DNA from: Alphaproteobacteria bacterium | Lineage (GTDB): Bacteria; Pseudomonadota; Alphaproteobacteria; Rhizobiales; Rhizobiaceae | Length of the DNA stretch: 64,000 bases | NCBI GenBank assembly: GCA_016861165.1 | Contig: BOKV01000008.1 | Coordinates: 83,749-147,748 of the forward strand | Reading direction: 5' to 3' | Part shown: piece by piece, positions 1 to 7,984 of the stretch | How positions within the stretch are numbered: position 1 is the first letter of the stretch | Layout of the letters: each line of letters starts with the position of its first letter | The notes under the pieces: generated by a model | What the model was told of the DNA's origin: nothing | Databases searched by the model: none | What the model saw: the letters and a program-made list of their open reading frames with translations, nothing else | Translations under genes and position numbers: made by a program

Positions 1-39
1 CACCGATGCGTCATCCTCGGCAATCAGGATCCTGGCCAT
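1..39 (-). CDS. response regulator receiver protein, N-terminus only (CpdR-like)
   Basis: Only the first 13 codons are in the window. They read MARILIAEDDASV, which is the beta-1 strand and acidic pair (ED-D) that open a CheY-type receiver domain. The fragment resembles the start of CpdR-type single-domain regulators, and a clear CpdR is encoded separately at 25198. The gene lies 13 bp downstream of hpt on the same strand, so co-transcription is likely. The phosphoacceptor Asp and any output domain lie outside the window, so the subfamily is an inference. Confidence 0.6.
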   Translation of the reverse strand, partial: MARILIAEDDASV

Positions 40-52
40 CCGCCGCTCCCCT

Positions 53-595
53 TCATGCCTCGCCGGTGACCACGCCCACGAACGGCAGTTCGCGGAAGGC
101 GTGGGCCACGTCCATGCCGTAGCCGACCACGAAATGGTCCGGGCACTGGAAGCCGACATAGTCGGCGGTTATGTCGACCTTGCGCTTCATCGTCTTGTCG
201 AGCAGCACCGCGATGGCGACCCGGCGGGCGCCGCGTTCGAGCATCAGGTTGCGCACGAAGCGCAGCGTGTTGCCGGATTCGAGGATGTCGTCGATCAACA
301 GGATGTCGCGGCCCTGCACATCGGTGTCGACGTCGCGCAGCAGCCGCAGCTTGCCGGCCGTGGTGCCGGTGCCGTAGGACGATACCGAGATGAATTCGAC
401 TTCCGGCGCCAGTCCGGCCGCGTGCAGGGCGCGGATGAGGTCGGCGGCGAACACGAACGATCCCTTCAGGATCGACAGGACCAGGATGTTGGAGAGATCG
501 CCGAGCGCGATCGCCTCGGCGAGTTCGCGGTTGCGCCGGGCGATGTCCTCGGCGCTGAACAGGACCTCGATCTTCTTGTTGCGCACGATTGGCAT
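53..595 (-). CDS. hpt: hypoxanthine phosphoribosyltransferase
   Basis: This cytoplasmic purine-salvage enzyme joins hypoxanthine or guanine to PRPP to give IMP or GMP. The 180-residue product has the normal family length. The PRPP-binding loop ILLIDDILESGNT is at residues 98-110, with its paired acidic residues and SGNT turn, and the catalytic flexible loop region SVSSYGTGT is at about 70-78. An AGGAAAG ribosome site lies about 10 bases before the ATG. The gene diverges from ftsE across a 150-bp spacer that holds a CtrA box, and it is followed by the truncated response regulator. The family assignment is firm. Confidence 0.93.
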   Translation of the reverse strand: MPIVRNKKIEVLFSAEDIARRNRELAEAIALGDLSNILVLSILKGSFVFAADLIRALHAAGLAPEVEFISVSSYGTGTTAGKLRLLRDVDTDVQGRDILLIDDILESGNTLRFVRNLMLERGARRVAIAVLLDKTMKRKVDITADYVGFQCPDHFVVGYGMDVAHAFRELPFVGVVTGEA

Positions 596-683
596 GCTAA
601 GGCTTTCCTGCGCGGGGTGGTGCTGTCGGCATCGCGGCCGACGGCATCTGCCAAACCGTCCCCGACGACGTAGCGCAAATGTG

Positions 684-708
684 TTAATGCATTGTTAACC
701 ATGCTTAA
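684..708. promoter_or_regulatory. CtrA box upstream of ftsE
   Basis: The sequence TTAATGCATTGTTAACC at 684-700 exactly matches the alphaproteobacterial CtrA consensus TTAA-N7-TTAAC. A further TTAA half-site follows at 705-708 with a 6-base gap. The box sits 46 bp before the preferred ftsE start and about 90 bp before hpt. CtrA is the cell-cycle master regulator of this class and controls division genes. Which of the two divergent genes it controls, and with which sign, cannot be read from the sequence. Confidence 0.7.
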
Positions 709-745
709 CGCAGGGTGCGCGAGCCTTGACCGGAACGAGACGCCG

Positions 746-1405
746 TTGATAAGATTCGACAATGTCGGCCTGCGCTACGGGCTGGGCCCGGAGATCCTGA
801 GCGATCTCACCTTCCGGATCGCGCCCAATTCGTTCCAGTTCCTCACCGGTCCGTCCGGCGCCGGCAAGACCTCGCTGCTGCGCCTGATGCTGCTGGCGCT
901 GCGGCCGACGCGCGGCCTCATCCATCTGTTCGGCAAGGACGCCAACACCATCCGCCGCTCCGAAATGCCGGCGATCCGCCGCCGGATCGGCGTCGTCTTC
1001 CAGGAGTTCCGCCTGCTCGACCACCTGACCACCTACGAGAACGTCGCCCTGCCGCTGATGGTGCGCGGCAGGTCGGAGAGCGACTATCGCCGCGATGTCA
1101 CCGACCTGCTCGAATGGGTGGGCCTGGGCGACCGCATGCATGTTCTGCCGCCGGTCCTGTCGGGCGGTGAGAAGCAGCGCGCGGCGATCGCCCGCGCCCT
1201 GATCGACCAGCCCGCCGTGCTGCTCGCCGACGAGCCGACCGGCAATGTCGACCCGCCGCTTGCCCGCCGGCTGCTCAGGCTGTTCATCGAATTGCACCGT
1301 TCCGGCACCACCGTGGTCATCGCCACGCACGACCTCACCCTGATGGACCAGTACGAAGCGCGCCGGCTGGTCCTGCACGACGGACGCCTGCTGATCTATG
1401 ACTGA
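746..1405 (+). CDS. ftsE: cell division ATP-binding protein FtsE
   Basis: This is the cytoplasmic ATPase of the FtsEX complex, which couples the divisome to activation of peptidoglycan hydrolases. With the TTG at 746 as start, the product is 219 residues, the usual FtsE length, and it opens MIRFDNVGLRYG as family members do. The longer open frame from 692 begins inside the CtrA box, so I reject it. Walker A GPSGAGKT is at 35-42, followed by a Q-loop (FQEF), the signature LSGGEKQR and Walker B LLADEPT. A GGAACGAGA ribosome site precedes the TTG. The gene overlaps ftsX by 8 bp, which indicates translational coupling. Confidence 0.93.
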   Translation: MIRFDNVGLRYGLGPEILSDLTFRIAPNSFQFLTGPSGAGKTSLLRLMLLALRPTRGLIHLFGKDANTIRRSEMPAIRRRIGVVFQEFRLLDHLTTYENVALPLMVRGRSESDYRRDVTDLLEWVGLGDRMHVLPPVLSGGEKQRAAIARALIDQPAVLLADEPTGNVDPPLARRLLRLFIELHRSGTTVVIATHDLTLMDQYEARRLVLHDGRLLIYD

Positions 1406-2423
1406 CAAGGCGACACCCGTCCGGCGCAAGGCGCCGCCGCGCAAGGGCAGGCCGGCGCCGCCGTCCGCCCCATCGGCGCCGCCGGCCCCGACCCAGCGCT
1501 ACCGCCTGCGCAGCGGCAGTGCCATCGTTCCCCGTGAGAGCGTCTCCGGGCGGGCGCTGTCGATGGTGATCGCCATCATGGCTTTCCTCGCCTGCCTGGC
1601 GGTCGGCGCGGTCACCGTGGTCGCCGGCACCGCCGAGCGCTGGCAGAACGACGTCGCCCGCGAGGTCACCATCCAGATCCGTCCGTCCGATCCGGCCGAG
1701 ATGGACGAGGCGGTGCGCCAGGCGAGCCGGCTGGTCCTCGGCTTCGAGGGCGTCGCCCGCGTCACCGCGCTCGACGAGGCTTCCTCGGCCCGGCTGCTTG
1801 AACCATGGCTCGGCCAGGACCTCGACCTGTCGCAACTGCCCGTGCCGAAGCTGCTGATCGTGTCAATCGCCGAGGGTGCCCGGCCCGATTTTGGCGCCAT
1901 CCGCGCGGCGCTGGCCGAACAGGTTCCCGGTGCCGTGCTCGACGATCACCGCGCCTGGCTCGAACGGCTCACGCGCATGGCCTGGGCCATGATCGGCTTC
2001 GGCGTCGGCATCCTCGCCCTCGTCCTCGGCGCCACCGTGCTCACCGTCGTCTTCGCCACTCGCGGCGCCATGGCCGGCAGCGGCGACATCATCGAGGTTC
2101 TGCATCTCGTCGGCGCCGAGCCTGGCTTCATCGCCCGGCAGTTCCAGCGCCACTTCCTCGTGCTCGGGCTGCGCGGCGCCGTCGCCGGCGGACTGCTGGC
2201 GATCGTCATCTTCGCGACGCTCGGGGTGTGGACGACGTCGAGCCGCGCCACCCCCGAGGGCGACCAGATCGCCGCCCTGTTCGGCACCTTCGTGCTGGGC
2301 TGGCCGGGCTATGCCGGCATATTCGCCGTCGCCACCGCCGTCGCCTTCCTGACGGCGGCGACCTCGCGCATCACCGTGCTTGCCCATATCGGCGAGCTGG
2401 AGGTCTATGCGCGCCGGCGCTAG
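1398..2423 (+). CDS. ftsX: cell division membrane protein FtsX
   Basis: This 341-residue inner-membrane partner of FtsE has the FtsX architecture. A Pro/Ala/Arg-rich cytoplasmic tail spans residues 1-50 and a first membrane segment spans about 55-77. A periplasmic domain spans about 80-190, and three further membrane helices lie at about 200-225, 255-280 and 297-325. The proline-rich tail is longer than in enteric FtsX and may be lineage-specific. The gene begins inside ftsE with an 8-bp overlap, so the two should be made together. Its TAG stop lies in the left arm of a strong hairpin that probably ends the transcript. Confidence 0.92.
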   Translation: MTDKATPVRRKAPPRKGRPAPPSAPSAPPAPTQRYRLRSGSAIVPRESVSGRALSMVIAIMAFLACLAVGAVTVVAGTAERWQNDVAREVTIQIRPSDPAEMDEAVRQASRLVLGFEGVARVTALDEASSARLLEPWLGQDLDLSQLPVPKLLIVSIAEGARPDFGAIRAALAEQVPGAVLDDHRAWLERLTRMAWAMIGFGVGILALVLGATVLTVVFATRGAMAGSGDIIEVLHLVGAEPGFIARQFQRHFLVLGLRGAVAGGLLAIVIFATLGVWTTSSRATPEGDQIAALFGTFVLGWPGYAGIFAVATAVAFLTAATSRITVLAHIGELEVYARRR

Positions 2424-2464
2424 AGCAAGACCCGATCCGGATGAATCGGGATCGATCTTGCTCT
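2422..2464 (+). terminator. hairpin after ftsX, part of dispersed repeat
   Basis: AGAGCAAG at 2422-2429 pairs with CTTGCTCT at 2457-2464, and the inner CCCGAT/ATCGGG arms extend the stem. The hairpin overlaps the ftsX stop codon. There is no long T-run, so its action as a terminator is inferred. It is one end of a repeat also found at 9652 and 21312. Confidence 0.5.
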
Positions 2465-2525
2465 ATCTGTTTGTTTTGTCGCGTCATCTTGTCCGCCTCG
2501 CGATCCCGCTCGGCGGGATGAAGCT
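2422..2525 (-). repeat. dispersed palindromic intergenic repeat, copy 1
   Basis: This roughly 104-bp element has a long hairpin at one end, a conserved middle (TTGTTTTGTCGCGTCATCTTGTCCG CCTCGCGAT, spaced here for reading) and a CCCGCTCGGCGGG palindrome followed by AAGCT at the other end. Read on the opposite strand it matches the element at 9652-9752 base for base over most of its length, and the one at 21312-21389. It directly follows ftsX. Confidence 0.85.
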
Positions 2526-2624
2526 CTGGGCGTCCCCCGGAAATGGCTTGCCACCCGACCGCCTTATTCGCCAAATACCTCTCATGCGGCGACCGACTGC
2601 GCGGCGGGACCCGGGGCGGGAACG

Positions 2625-3320
2625 ATGGACCAGACCAGGCCTGCATCACCAGCCGAGGCGGACGCGCCGGTCAGCGGCCGCCGGCGGCGCTTGCTGCGCC
2701 GCCTGTCGCGTGCGGTGCTGCTCGCTGTCGTGCTGGTGATCGTCGCCGGGCTCGCCGGCTTTTTCCGTTTCGCCGCCGAAATCAGCGCGCTCAGAAGCGC
2801 CGATCCGGCCGCCGCCGCCGACGGCATCGTGGTGCTGACCGGCGGCAAGGCCCGCATCGAGACCGCCCTCGACCTCCTCGACCGGGGCAAGGGGCGCCGG
2901 CTGCTGATCAGCGGCGTCCACCCGCTCACATCGGCAGCCGCCATCCGCAGCGTGGTGGGGGGCAGCGCCGACCTGTTCGATTGCTGCGTCGACATCGACC
3001 ATGTTGCGCTCGACACCTACGGCAACGCCGCCGAAGCCGGCAAATGGGCTGAGCGCCACGGCTTCGCCAGCCTGATCGTCGTCACCAGCGACTACCACAT
3101 GCCGCGCAGCCTGATGGAGATGCGCCGCTCCAATCCCGATCTGCGCCTGCTGCCCCATCTGGTTTCCCCGCAGGCCTCCGCCGAGACCGACTGGGCGTCC
3201 GAGCCCGGACTTCTTCGCGTCGTAGCCGCCGAATACTTCAAGTACCTCGCCGCCGCCATCCGCGCCCGCCTGGAGAGCCGCCTGCAGCCGACCGCCATGG
3301 CCAGTGCCGGCGGGTCATAG
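2625..3320 (+). CDS. YdcF/ElyC/SanA family protein (DUF218)
   Basis: This is a 231-residue membrane-anchored protein of the DUF218 family. Members have been linked to envelope polysaccharide or lipid-carrier metabolism, but the reaction is not established. One membrane helix lies at about 27-50 after an Arg-rich cytoplasmic stretch. The extracytoplasmic domain has the family landmarks: IVVLTGGKARIETAL at about 69-83, the LLISGVHP strand, the D-x-YGNAAEAGKWA region and the VTSDYHMPRS motif that forms the conserved pocket. It lies between the repeat after ftsX and plsC in the same direction. The family is secure and the role is unknown. Confidence 0.85.
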   Translation: MDQTRPASPAEADAPVSGRRRRLLRRLSRAVLLAVVLVIVAGLAGFFRFAAEISALRSADPAAAADGIVVLTGGKARIETALDLLDRGKGRRLLISGVHPLTSAAAIRSVVGGSADLFDCCVDIDHVALDTYGNAAEAGKWAERHGFASLIVVTSDYHMPRSLMEMRRSNPDLRLLPHLVSPQASAETDWASEPGLLRVVAAEYFKYLAAAIRARLESRLQPTAMASAGGS

Positions 3321-3401
3321 CCGAAGCGGCACGTTTGCCCGGCGATCGCTTTGCTCTATGTTGCGCCGCATCGGCGCATGGACCTGGGAGGGTGGGGCGA
3401 C

Positions 3402-4199
3402 GTGATTCTGCTGCGTTCGCTCGTTTTCACGGTCGCCTTCTATGTGGCGACGCTGGCGCAGATGGTCTTCTGGACGCCGGTCTTCTTCCTGCTGCCGCGC
3501 AAATTCGCCTGGCACATCCCGCGGCTTTGGGCCAAGAGCCTGCTATGGCTGCAGCACGTCATCATCGGCTCGCGCTACGAGTTCCGCGGCCTGCACAACA
3601 TTCCCAGGGGCCGCCCCTTCATCGTCGCCTCCAAGCACCAGTCGACCTGGGAGACCTATACCGGCCTGCTGTTTCTCGATGACCCGAGCTATGTGCTCAA
3701 GCGCGAGCTGATGTTCATCCCGCTGTGGGGCTGGTACGCGACCAAGATGAAGGTGGTACCGGTCGACCGCGGCCGCAGGGGCGTGGCGCTGGCCGCCATG
3801 GCGGCCACCGCCGGCAGGCAGTATCACGAGGGTCGTCAGATCATCATCTATCCGGAGGGCACGCGCACGGCTGCCGGAGCGGCGCCGCGCTACAAATACG
3901 GCATCACCCATCTCTACACGGCGATCGGCGCCACCGTGCTGCCGGTCGCCGTCAATTCCGGCCTCTACTGGCCGCGCCGGTCGTGGCGCCTCTATCCGGG
4001 CACCATCGTCATGGAGTTTCTCGAGCCGATCGAGCCCGGCCTCGCCCGCGACGAGTTCGCCGCCGAGCTGGAGCGCCGCATCGAGGCGGCGACGGACGGG
4101 CTGATCGCCGAAGCCGCCAACTGCGACAATCCGCCGCCGCTCGCCCTCAAGCTGATGCGCCGGCGCCGCGCCCATGCCGGCGCCGCCGGTTCAGCCTGA
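3402..4199 (+). CDS. plsC: 1-acyl-sn-glycerol-3-phosphate acyltransferase
   Basis: The enzyme acylates lysophosphatidic acid to phosphatidic acid at the inner membrane. I chose the GTG at 3402 because it has a GGGAGGGTGGGG ribosome site and gives the usual alphaproteobacterial opening (M)ILLRSLVFTVAFY. The ATG codons at 3351 and 3378 are alternatives. A membrane segment spans residues 5-30. Motif I reads KHQSTWE, an HX4E form in place of HX4D, which I recall as common in this lineage. Motif III IIYPEGTR is at about 148-155. The last 9 bp overlap the convergent ChaC-like gene. The product is 265 residues. Confidence 0.9.
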   Translation: MILLRSLVFTVAFYVATLAQMVFWTPVFFLLPRKFAWHIPRLWAKSLLWLQHVIIGSRYEFRGLHNIPRGRPFIVASKHQSTWETYTGLLFLDDPSYVLKRELMFIPLWGWYATKMKVVPVDRGRRGVALAAMAATAGRQYHEGRQIIIYPEGTRTAAGAAPRYKYGITHLYTAIGATVLPVAVNSGLYWPRRSWRLYPGTIVMEFLEPIEPGLARDEFAAELERRIEAATDGLIAEAANCDNPPPLALKLMRRRRAHAGAAGSA

Positions 4200-4727
4200 G
4201 GCCGCGACGTCGGCGCCGAGCAGCCGGCCGATCGCCTCCAGATGCGCGTCGAAAATGCCCTGCTCGCGCAGATGGGCGAGCGTGCTGAGCACGTAGTCGG
4301 CGTTGCGGCCCGAGCGTCCGTTGCCGCGCCGCACGATCGCCGCGATCTCTTCGTCGCTCAGCCGCCCGGCATATTGGCGGTGCGCGGGGTCGACGACATA
4401 GGTCAATGCCTCGACCCGCTCGCCACTGTCGAGGCGGACCGGTCGCCAGGTCTCGAAATAGACGTTGGTCACCAGTTCGCGGCCGCGCAGGTAGTCGATC
4501 ACCGCGTCCCGCTCGGTGCCGCCTACCCGCATGGCGAGGCCCCGGCACGAGCCGCCGCGGTCGAGACCCAGCACCAGCCCAGGCTCCTCCTGCGTGCCGC
4601 GGTGCACCCAGGAGTGGACACACAGCGCGCGATGGAGGCCGTGCAGCACGGCGCCTCGCCGCTCGGCCACGGCAAAGCCCGGGTTCCACATCAGCGACCC
4701 GTAGCCAAACACCCAGAAATCCCGCAT
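4191..4727 (-). CDS. gamma-glutamylcyclotransferase, ChaC family
   Basis: ChaC-type enzymes release 5-oxoproline from gamma-glutamyl peptides, chiefly glutathione. The 178-residue product opens with the hallmark FGYGSLMWNPGF (residues 7-18), which forms the gamma-glutamyl pocket. It also has HRALCVHSWVHRG and the strand VTNVYFETWRP. A Glu fitting the general-base position lies in the YLRGREL segment (about 84). The gene converges on plsC with a 9-bp tail overlap and is divergent from the DUF2125 gene. The activity is inferred from the family. Confidence 0.88.
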   Translation of the reverse strand: MRDFWVFGYGSLMWNPGFAVAERRGAVLHGLHRALCVHSWVHRGTQEEPGLVLGLDRGGSCRGLAMRVGGTERDAVIDYLRGRELVTNVYFETWRPVRLDSGERVEALTYVVDPAHRQYAGRLSDEEIAAIVRRGNGRSGRNADYVLSTLAHLREQGIFDAHLEAIGRLLGADVAASG

Positions 4728-4785
4728 AAGCCCTTGCCGCAGCTTGGCCGGCTGCCCCTAGCGATCGACGGAGGCGCTGCTTATC

Positions 4786-5802
4786 ATGCCGCCCGCAACG
4801 AGGCAAAACCCGCGTCGGCGCCGCTGGCGGCGCTGGTTGCTGCCGGTCGCCGCCATCCTCGTCGCGTTGGCGTGGAGCTGGGGCTGGCACGAGGGAGCGG
4901 CCGCCCTTGACGCCCGCATCGCCGCGCTCCTTGCCCGTTCCAATACGGGCGGTGGCCAGCTCGCCTGCCCGGGCCGACGCCTCGGCGGGTTCCCGGTCGG
5001 CTTCGATCTTGCCTGCGATTCCGTTGCGTTCGCTTCAGCCGGGCAGGGCATCGCCGTCGATGCCGGCGCGCTCGGCCTCGCCGTTCGCCTCTGGCATCCG
5101 ACCTCGCTCGCCGCCCGCCTCGACGGGCCGCTGACGGCGACGGGGGCGACCGTCCTCTCAGGCGACTGGGACGATCTGGCCGCCACGCTGCGCTTCGGCC
5201 TCGACGGACCGACGCGGCTCTCCTTGCGTTCGTCCCGCCTCGTCCTGCGCCGCCAGGATGGCCGGGCGGCATCCTTCGCCGCGCTCGACCTCGCCGTCGA
5301 GCGCGCGCCCGGCGAGGCCGGTGCGCGGCCGCTCGATTTGAGCCTCTCGGGCCGCGGTATCGCGCTCGACCCGGACGGCGCCGGCGCGCTGCCGCCGCTG
5401 TCGCTGACCGCAGATCTGCGTCTCGACGATCTCAGCGCCGACTTCAACCGTCGGTTCGACCTCGTCCGGTACCTGCGCGAGAACGGGATTTCCGGTCTGT
5501 TGCGCAATGTCGATCTGGCCGCGTCCGGCACGCGCCTCAGCGCCTCCGGCCCGTTCAAGCTGGCGCGTGACGGGCTCGTCAGCGCCCGGCTCGACATCGC
5601 CGCGTCCGATCTTGGCGGGCTGCGTGAATTCGTCGTCCGTGTGGCCGGCGGCGATCCGGACGTCCTTGAGCGGTTCGGCCAGGCCTTCGCGCTGTTGTCG
5701 GCGGCCGGTTTCGGCGCCGGCAGCCGCTTGACGCTGGTGATCGACGAGGGTCAGGTCCGCGCCGGCATCCTGCCGCTCGGCCGCATTCCGCCGCTGTTCT
5801 GA
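4786..5802 (+). CDS. DUF2125 domain-containing membrane-anchored protein
   Basis: The 338-residue protein begins with an Arg-rich stretch and one hydrophobic helix (about 11-30), which looks like a signal anchor that leaves the rest in the periplasm. The body is rich in beta strands and repeats of the L-D-L type, as in the alphaproteobacterial DUF2125 family. It includes the opening segment with a conserved Cys pair (QLACPGRRLGGFPVGF, then LACDSVAF). No catalytic motif is visible and the function is unknown. A GGAGG ribosome site lies about 11 bases before the ATG. It converges on tyrC with a 5-bp gap. Confidence 0.8.
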   Translation: MPPATRQNPRRRRWRRWLLPVAAILVALAWSWGWHEGAAALDARIAALLARSNTGGGQLACPGRRLGGFPVGFDLACDSVAFASAGQGIAVDAGALGLAVRLWHPTSLAARLDGPLTATGATVLSGDWDDLAATLRFGLDGPTRLSLRSSRLVLRRQDGRAASFAALDLAVERAPGEAGARPLDLSLSGRGIALDPDGAGALPPLSLTADLRLDDLSADFNRRFDLVRYLRENGISGLLRNVDLAASGTRLSASGPFKLARDGLVSARLDIAASDLGGLREFVVRVAGGDPDVLERFGQAFALLSAAGFGAGSRLTLVIDEGQVRAGILPLGRIPPLF

Positions 5803-5807
5803 TCGCT

Positions 5808-6761
5808 CTACCAGTCCGAGCTGTAGGGCCGGGCCAGCGGGTATTCGACCTGCTTTTCCTCCTCGCTCGGCTGCACCGAGATGTGCTCCTTCTCGATCAC
5901 CTTGCGCCGCGTGCTGCGACTGAGCGAGAACAGCCGCTCCAGCTTCTCCCCGTCGCCGTCGTCGATCGCCTCGGCCAGGCGTTCCAGATCGCCGACGAAC
6001 ATCCTGAGCACCGCCAGCACCGGCTCGCGGTTCTTCAGGAAGATGTCGCGCCACATGGTCGGGTTCGACGAGGCGATGCGGGTGAAGTCGCGGAAGCCGC
6101 CGGCCGAGAACTTGATGACTTCGGCTTCCGACATCTCCTCGTAGCGCAGTGCCGTCTGGAAGATCGAGAACGCCACCAGATGCGGCAGGTGGCTGGTATA
6201 GGCCAGCACGTAGTCGTGCCGCTTGGGGCTCATCACCTCGACCGTCGAGCCCAGCCCTTCCCAGAACCGGCGCACCAGCGCCACCGCCTGCGGGTCGCAG
6301 TCCTTTTCCGGCGTCAGGATGCACCAGCGCTTGACGAACAGGCGGGGCATGCCGGCGTCGGGGCCGGAAAATTCGGTGCCGGCCAGCGGATGCGCCGGCA
6401 CCAGGTGGACGTTGTCCGGCAGGTGCGGGCGCACGTCCGCGACTACCTCCGCCTTCACCGAGCCGACATCGGAGACGATGGCGCCGGGCTTGAGGTGCGG
6501 GCAGATCTCGGTGATGACGCTGGCCGTCTGGCCGACGGGCACGCAGACGATGACCAGGTCGGCATCCGCCACCGCCTCGGCGCTGCCGTGCACCACCCTG
6601 GCATGGCCGAGGCCGAGCTCGATCACCCGCTTGCGCACCTTCTTCGAGGCGTCGGTGACGGCGACATTGGCCACCAGCCGCCGCTCGTAAACGGCACGTG
6701 TGATCGACGAGCCGATCAGCCCCTGGCCGATGATCGCGAGCTTGCCGACGATCGTTTCCAT
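5808..6761 (-). CDS. tyrC: prephenate/arogenate dehydrogenase
   Basis: This enzyme of tyrosine synthesis oxidatively decarboxylates prephenate or arogenate with NAD(P). The 317-residue protein starts with a Rossmann fold (LAIIGQGLIGSSI, residues 8-20). The conserved HPLAGTEFSGP segment follows at about 123-133 and carries the catalytic His. The second, all-helical domain contains SHLPHLVAF and GGFRDFTRIASSNP. There is no ACT domain. It lies 9 bp downstream of hisC on the same strand, a common arrangement in this order, so an operon is likely. I cannot tell prephenate from arogenate preference by eye. Confidence 0.9.
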   Translation of the reverse strand: METIVGKLAIIGQGLIGSSITRAVYERRLVANVAVTDASKKVRKRVIELGLGHARVVHGSAEAVADADLVIVCVPVGQTASVITEICPHLKPGAIVSDVGSVKAEVVADVRPHLPDNVHLVPAHPLAGTEFSGPDAGMPRLFVKRWCILTPEKDCDPQAVALVRRFWEGLGSTVEVMSPKRHDYVLAYTSHLPHLVAFSIFQTALRYEEMSEAEVIKFSAGGFRDFTRIASSNPTMWRDIFLKNREPVLAVLRMFVGDLERLAEAIDDGDGEKLERLFSLSRSTRRKVIEKEHISVQPSEEEKQVEYPLARPYSSDW

Positions 6762-6770
6762 GCCGCCATC

Positions 6771-7871
6771 CTAGCCCAGAAATTCGGCGAGCGCCGCAAC
6801 GACGCCGCGATTGGCCTCCTCGGTGCCGATCGTCATGCGCAGCGCGTTGGGAAAGCCGTAGGCGGCGACCGCCCGCAGCACATAGCCGCGCGCGGTCAGG
6901 AAGGCGTCGGCCTGCGGCGCCCGCCTGCCATCCTCGTCTGGGAAATGGATCAGGATGAAGTTGCCGACCGAAGGCGTGACCTCGAGACCGAGCGCGCGCA
7001 CCGCCTGCGAGGTCCAGTCGAGCCACTGCCCGTTGTGGGCGACGGCGCGCTCGACGTGGGTCCGGTCGGCGAGCGCGGCGGCGCCGGCCGCTATCGCCGG
7101 AGCGTTGACGTTGAACGGCCCGCGCACGCGGTTCAGCGCGTCGACCACATGGGCCGGCGCGTAGCACCAGCCGATGCGCAGGCCGGCGAGCCCGTGGATT
7201 TTCGAGAAAGTGCGCGTCATCACCACGTTTTGCGAGGCCGACACCAGTTCGATGCCCGCCTCGTAGTCGTTGCGCCGTACATATTCGGCATAGGCGGCGT
7301 CGAGCACCAGCACGACATTGGCCGGCAGGCCGGCATGCAGGCGGCGCACCTCGCCGATCGGCAGATAGGTGCCGGTCGGGTTGTTGGGATTGGCGAGGAA
7401 CACCAGCCGCGTGCGGCCGGTCACCGCCCCGAGTATGGCGTCGACATCCGCCGTGCGGTCGGTCTCCGGCACGACCACCGGCCTGGCGCCGGCCGCCAGC
7501 GTGGCGATGTGGTAGACGAGGAAGCCGTGCTCGGTGTGGATCGCCTCGTCGCCCGGTGCCAGATAGGTCGAGGCCAGCAGGCCGAGCAGTTCGTCGGAGC
7601 CGTTGCCGCAGACGATGTTGGCCGGGTTGAGGCCGTGGGCGGCGCCGATCGCCTCGCGCAGCGCGGTTGCCGAGCCGTCGGGATAATCCTCGAGCCTGGC
7701 GGAGGCGGCGGCGAACGCCTGCCTGGCCAGCGGACTCGGCCCGAGCGGCGTTTCGTTCGACGACAGCTTGAACAACCGCACGCCCGGCGCCGCCTTGGAG
7801 CGGCCCGGCACATAGGCGGCGATGTCCATCACGCCGGGTTTGGGCTGCGGGATGGCGGCGGCCTCGCCCAT
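6771..7871 (-). CDS. hisC: histidinol-phosphate aminotransferase
   Basis: This PLP-dependent fold-type I aminotransferase acts in histidine synthesis, and paralogues also use aromatic keto acids. The longest frame begins at 7934, but the ATG at 7871 has a GGGGAG ribosome site and gives a 366-residue protein of normal length opening [14 protein letters not shown]. Visible motifs are [33 protein letters not shown], the AYAEYV segment and [15 protein letters not shown], whose Lys should bind PLP. The pairing with tyrC 9 bp downstream suggests the enzyme may also serve phenylalanine or tyrosine synthesis. Confidence 0.92.
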   Translation of the reverse strand: MGEAAAIPQPKPGVMDIAAYVPGRSKAAPGVRLFKLSSNETPLGPSPLARQAFAAASARLEDYPDGSATALREAIGAAHGLNPANIVCGNGSDELLGLLASTYLAPGDEAIHTEHGFLVYHIATLAAGARPVVVPETDRTADVDAILGAVTGRTRLVFLANPNNPTGTYLPIGEVRRLHAGLPANVVLVLDAAYAEYVRRNDYEAGIELVSASQNVVMTRTFSKIHGLAGLRIGWCYAPAHVVDALNRVRGPFNVNAPAIAAGAAALADRTHVERAVAHNGQWLDWTSQAVRALGLEVTPSVGNFILIHFPDEDGRRAPQADAFLTARGYVLRAVAAYGFPNALRMTIGTEEANRGVVAALAEFLG

Positions 7872-7984
7872 TGCACGTCTCCCCGAGAGAAGGCCGCCGG
7901 CCGGCGGCAACGCGGCTCCTCTTAGAGCGCGCAATCGGCAAAATCAAAGGAAAGATCGGGGCCGGCAGCCGTTGCCGGGTACTA

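Noticed and set aside
692..745. Longer N-terminus for FtsE from base 692
   Set aside because: It would begin inside the CtrA box, and the added 18 residues are not part of the family. The TTG at 746 gives the normal FtsE length.
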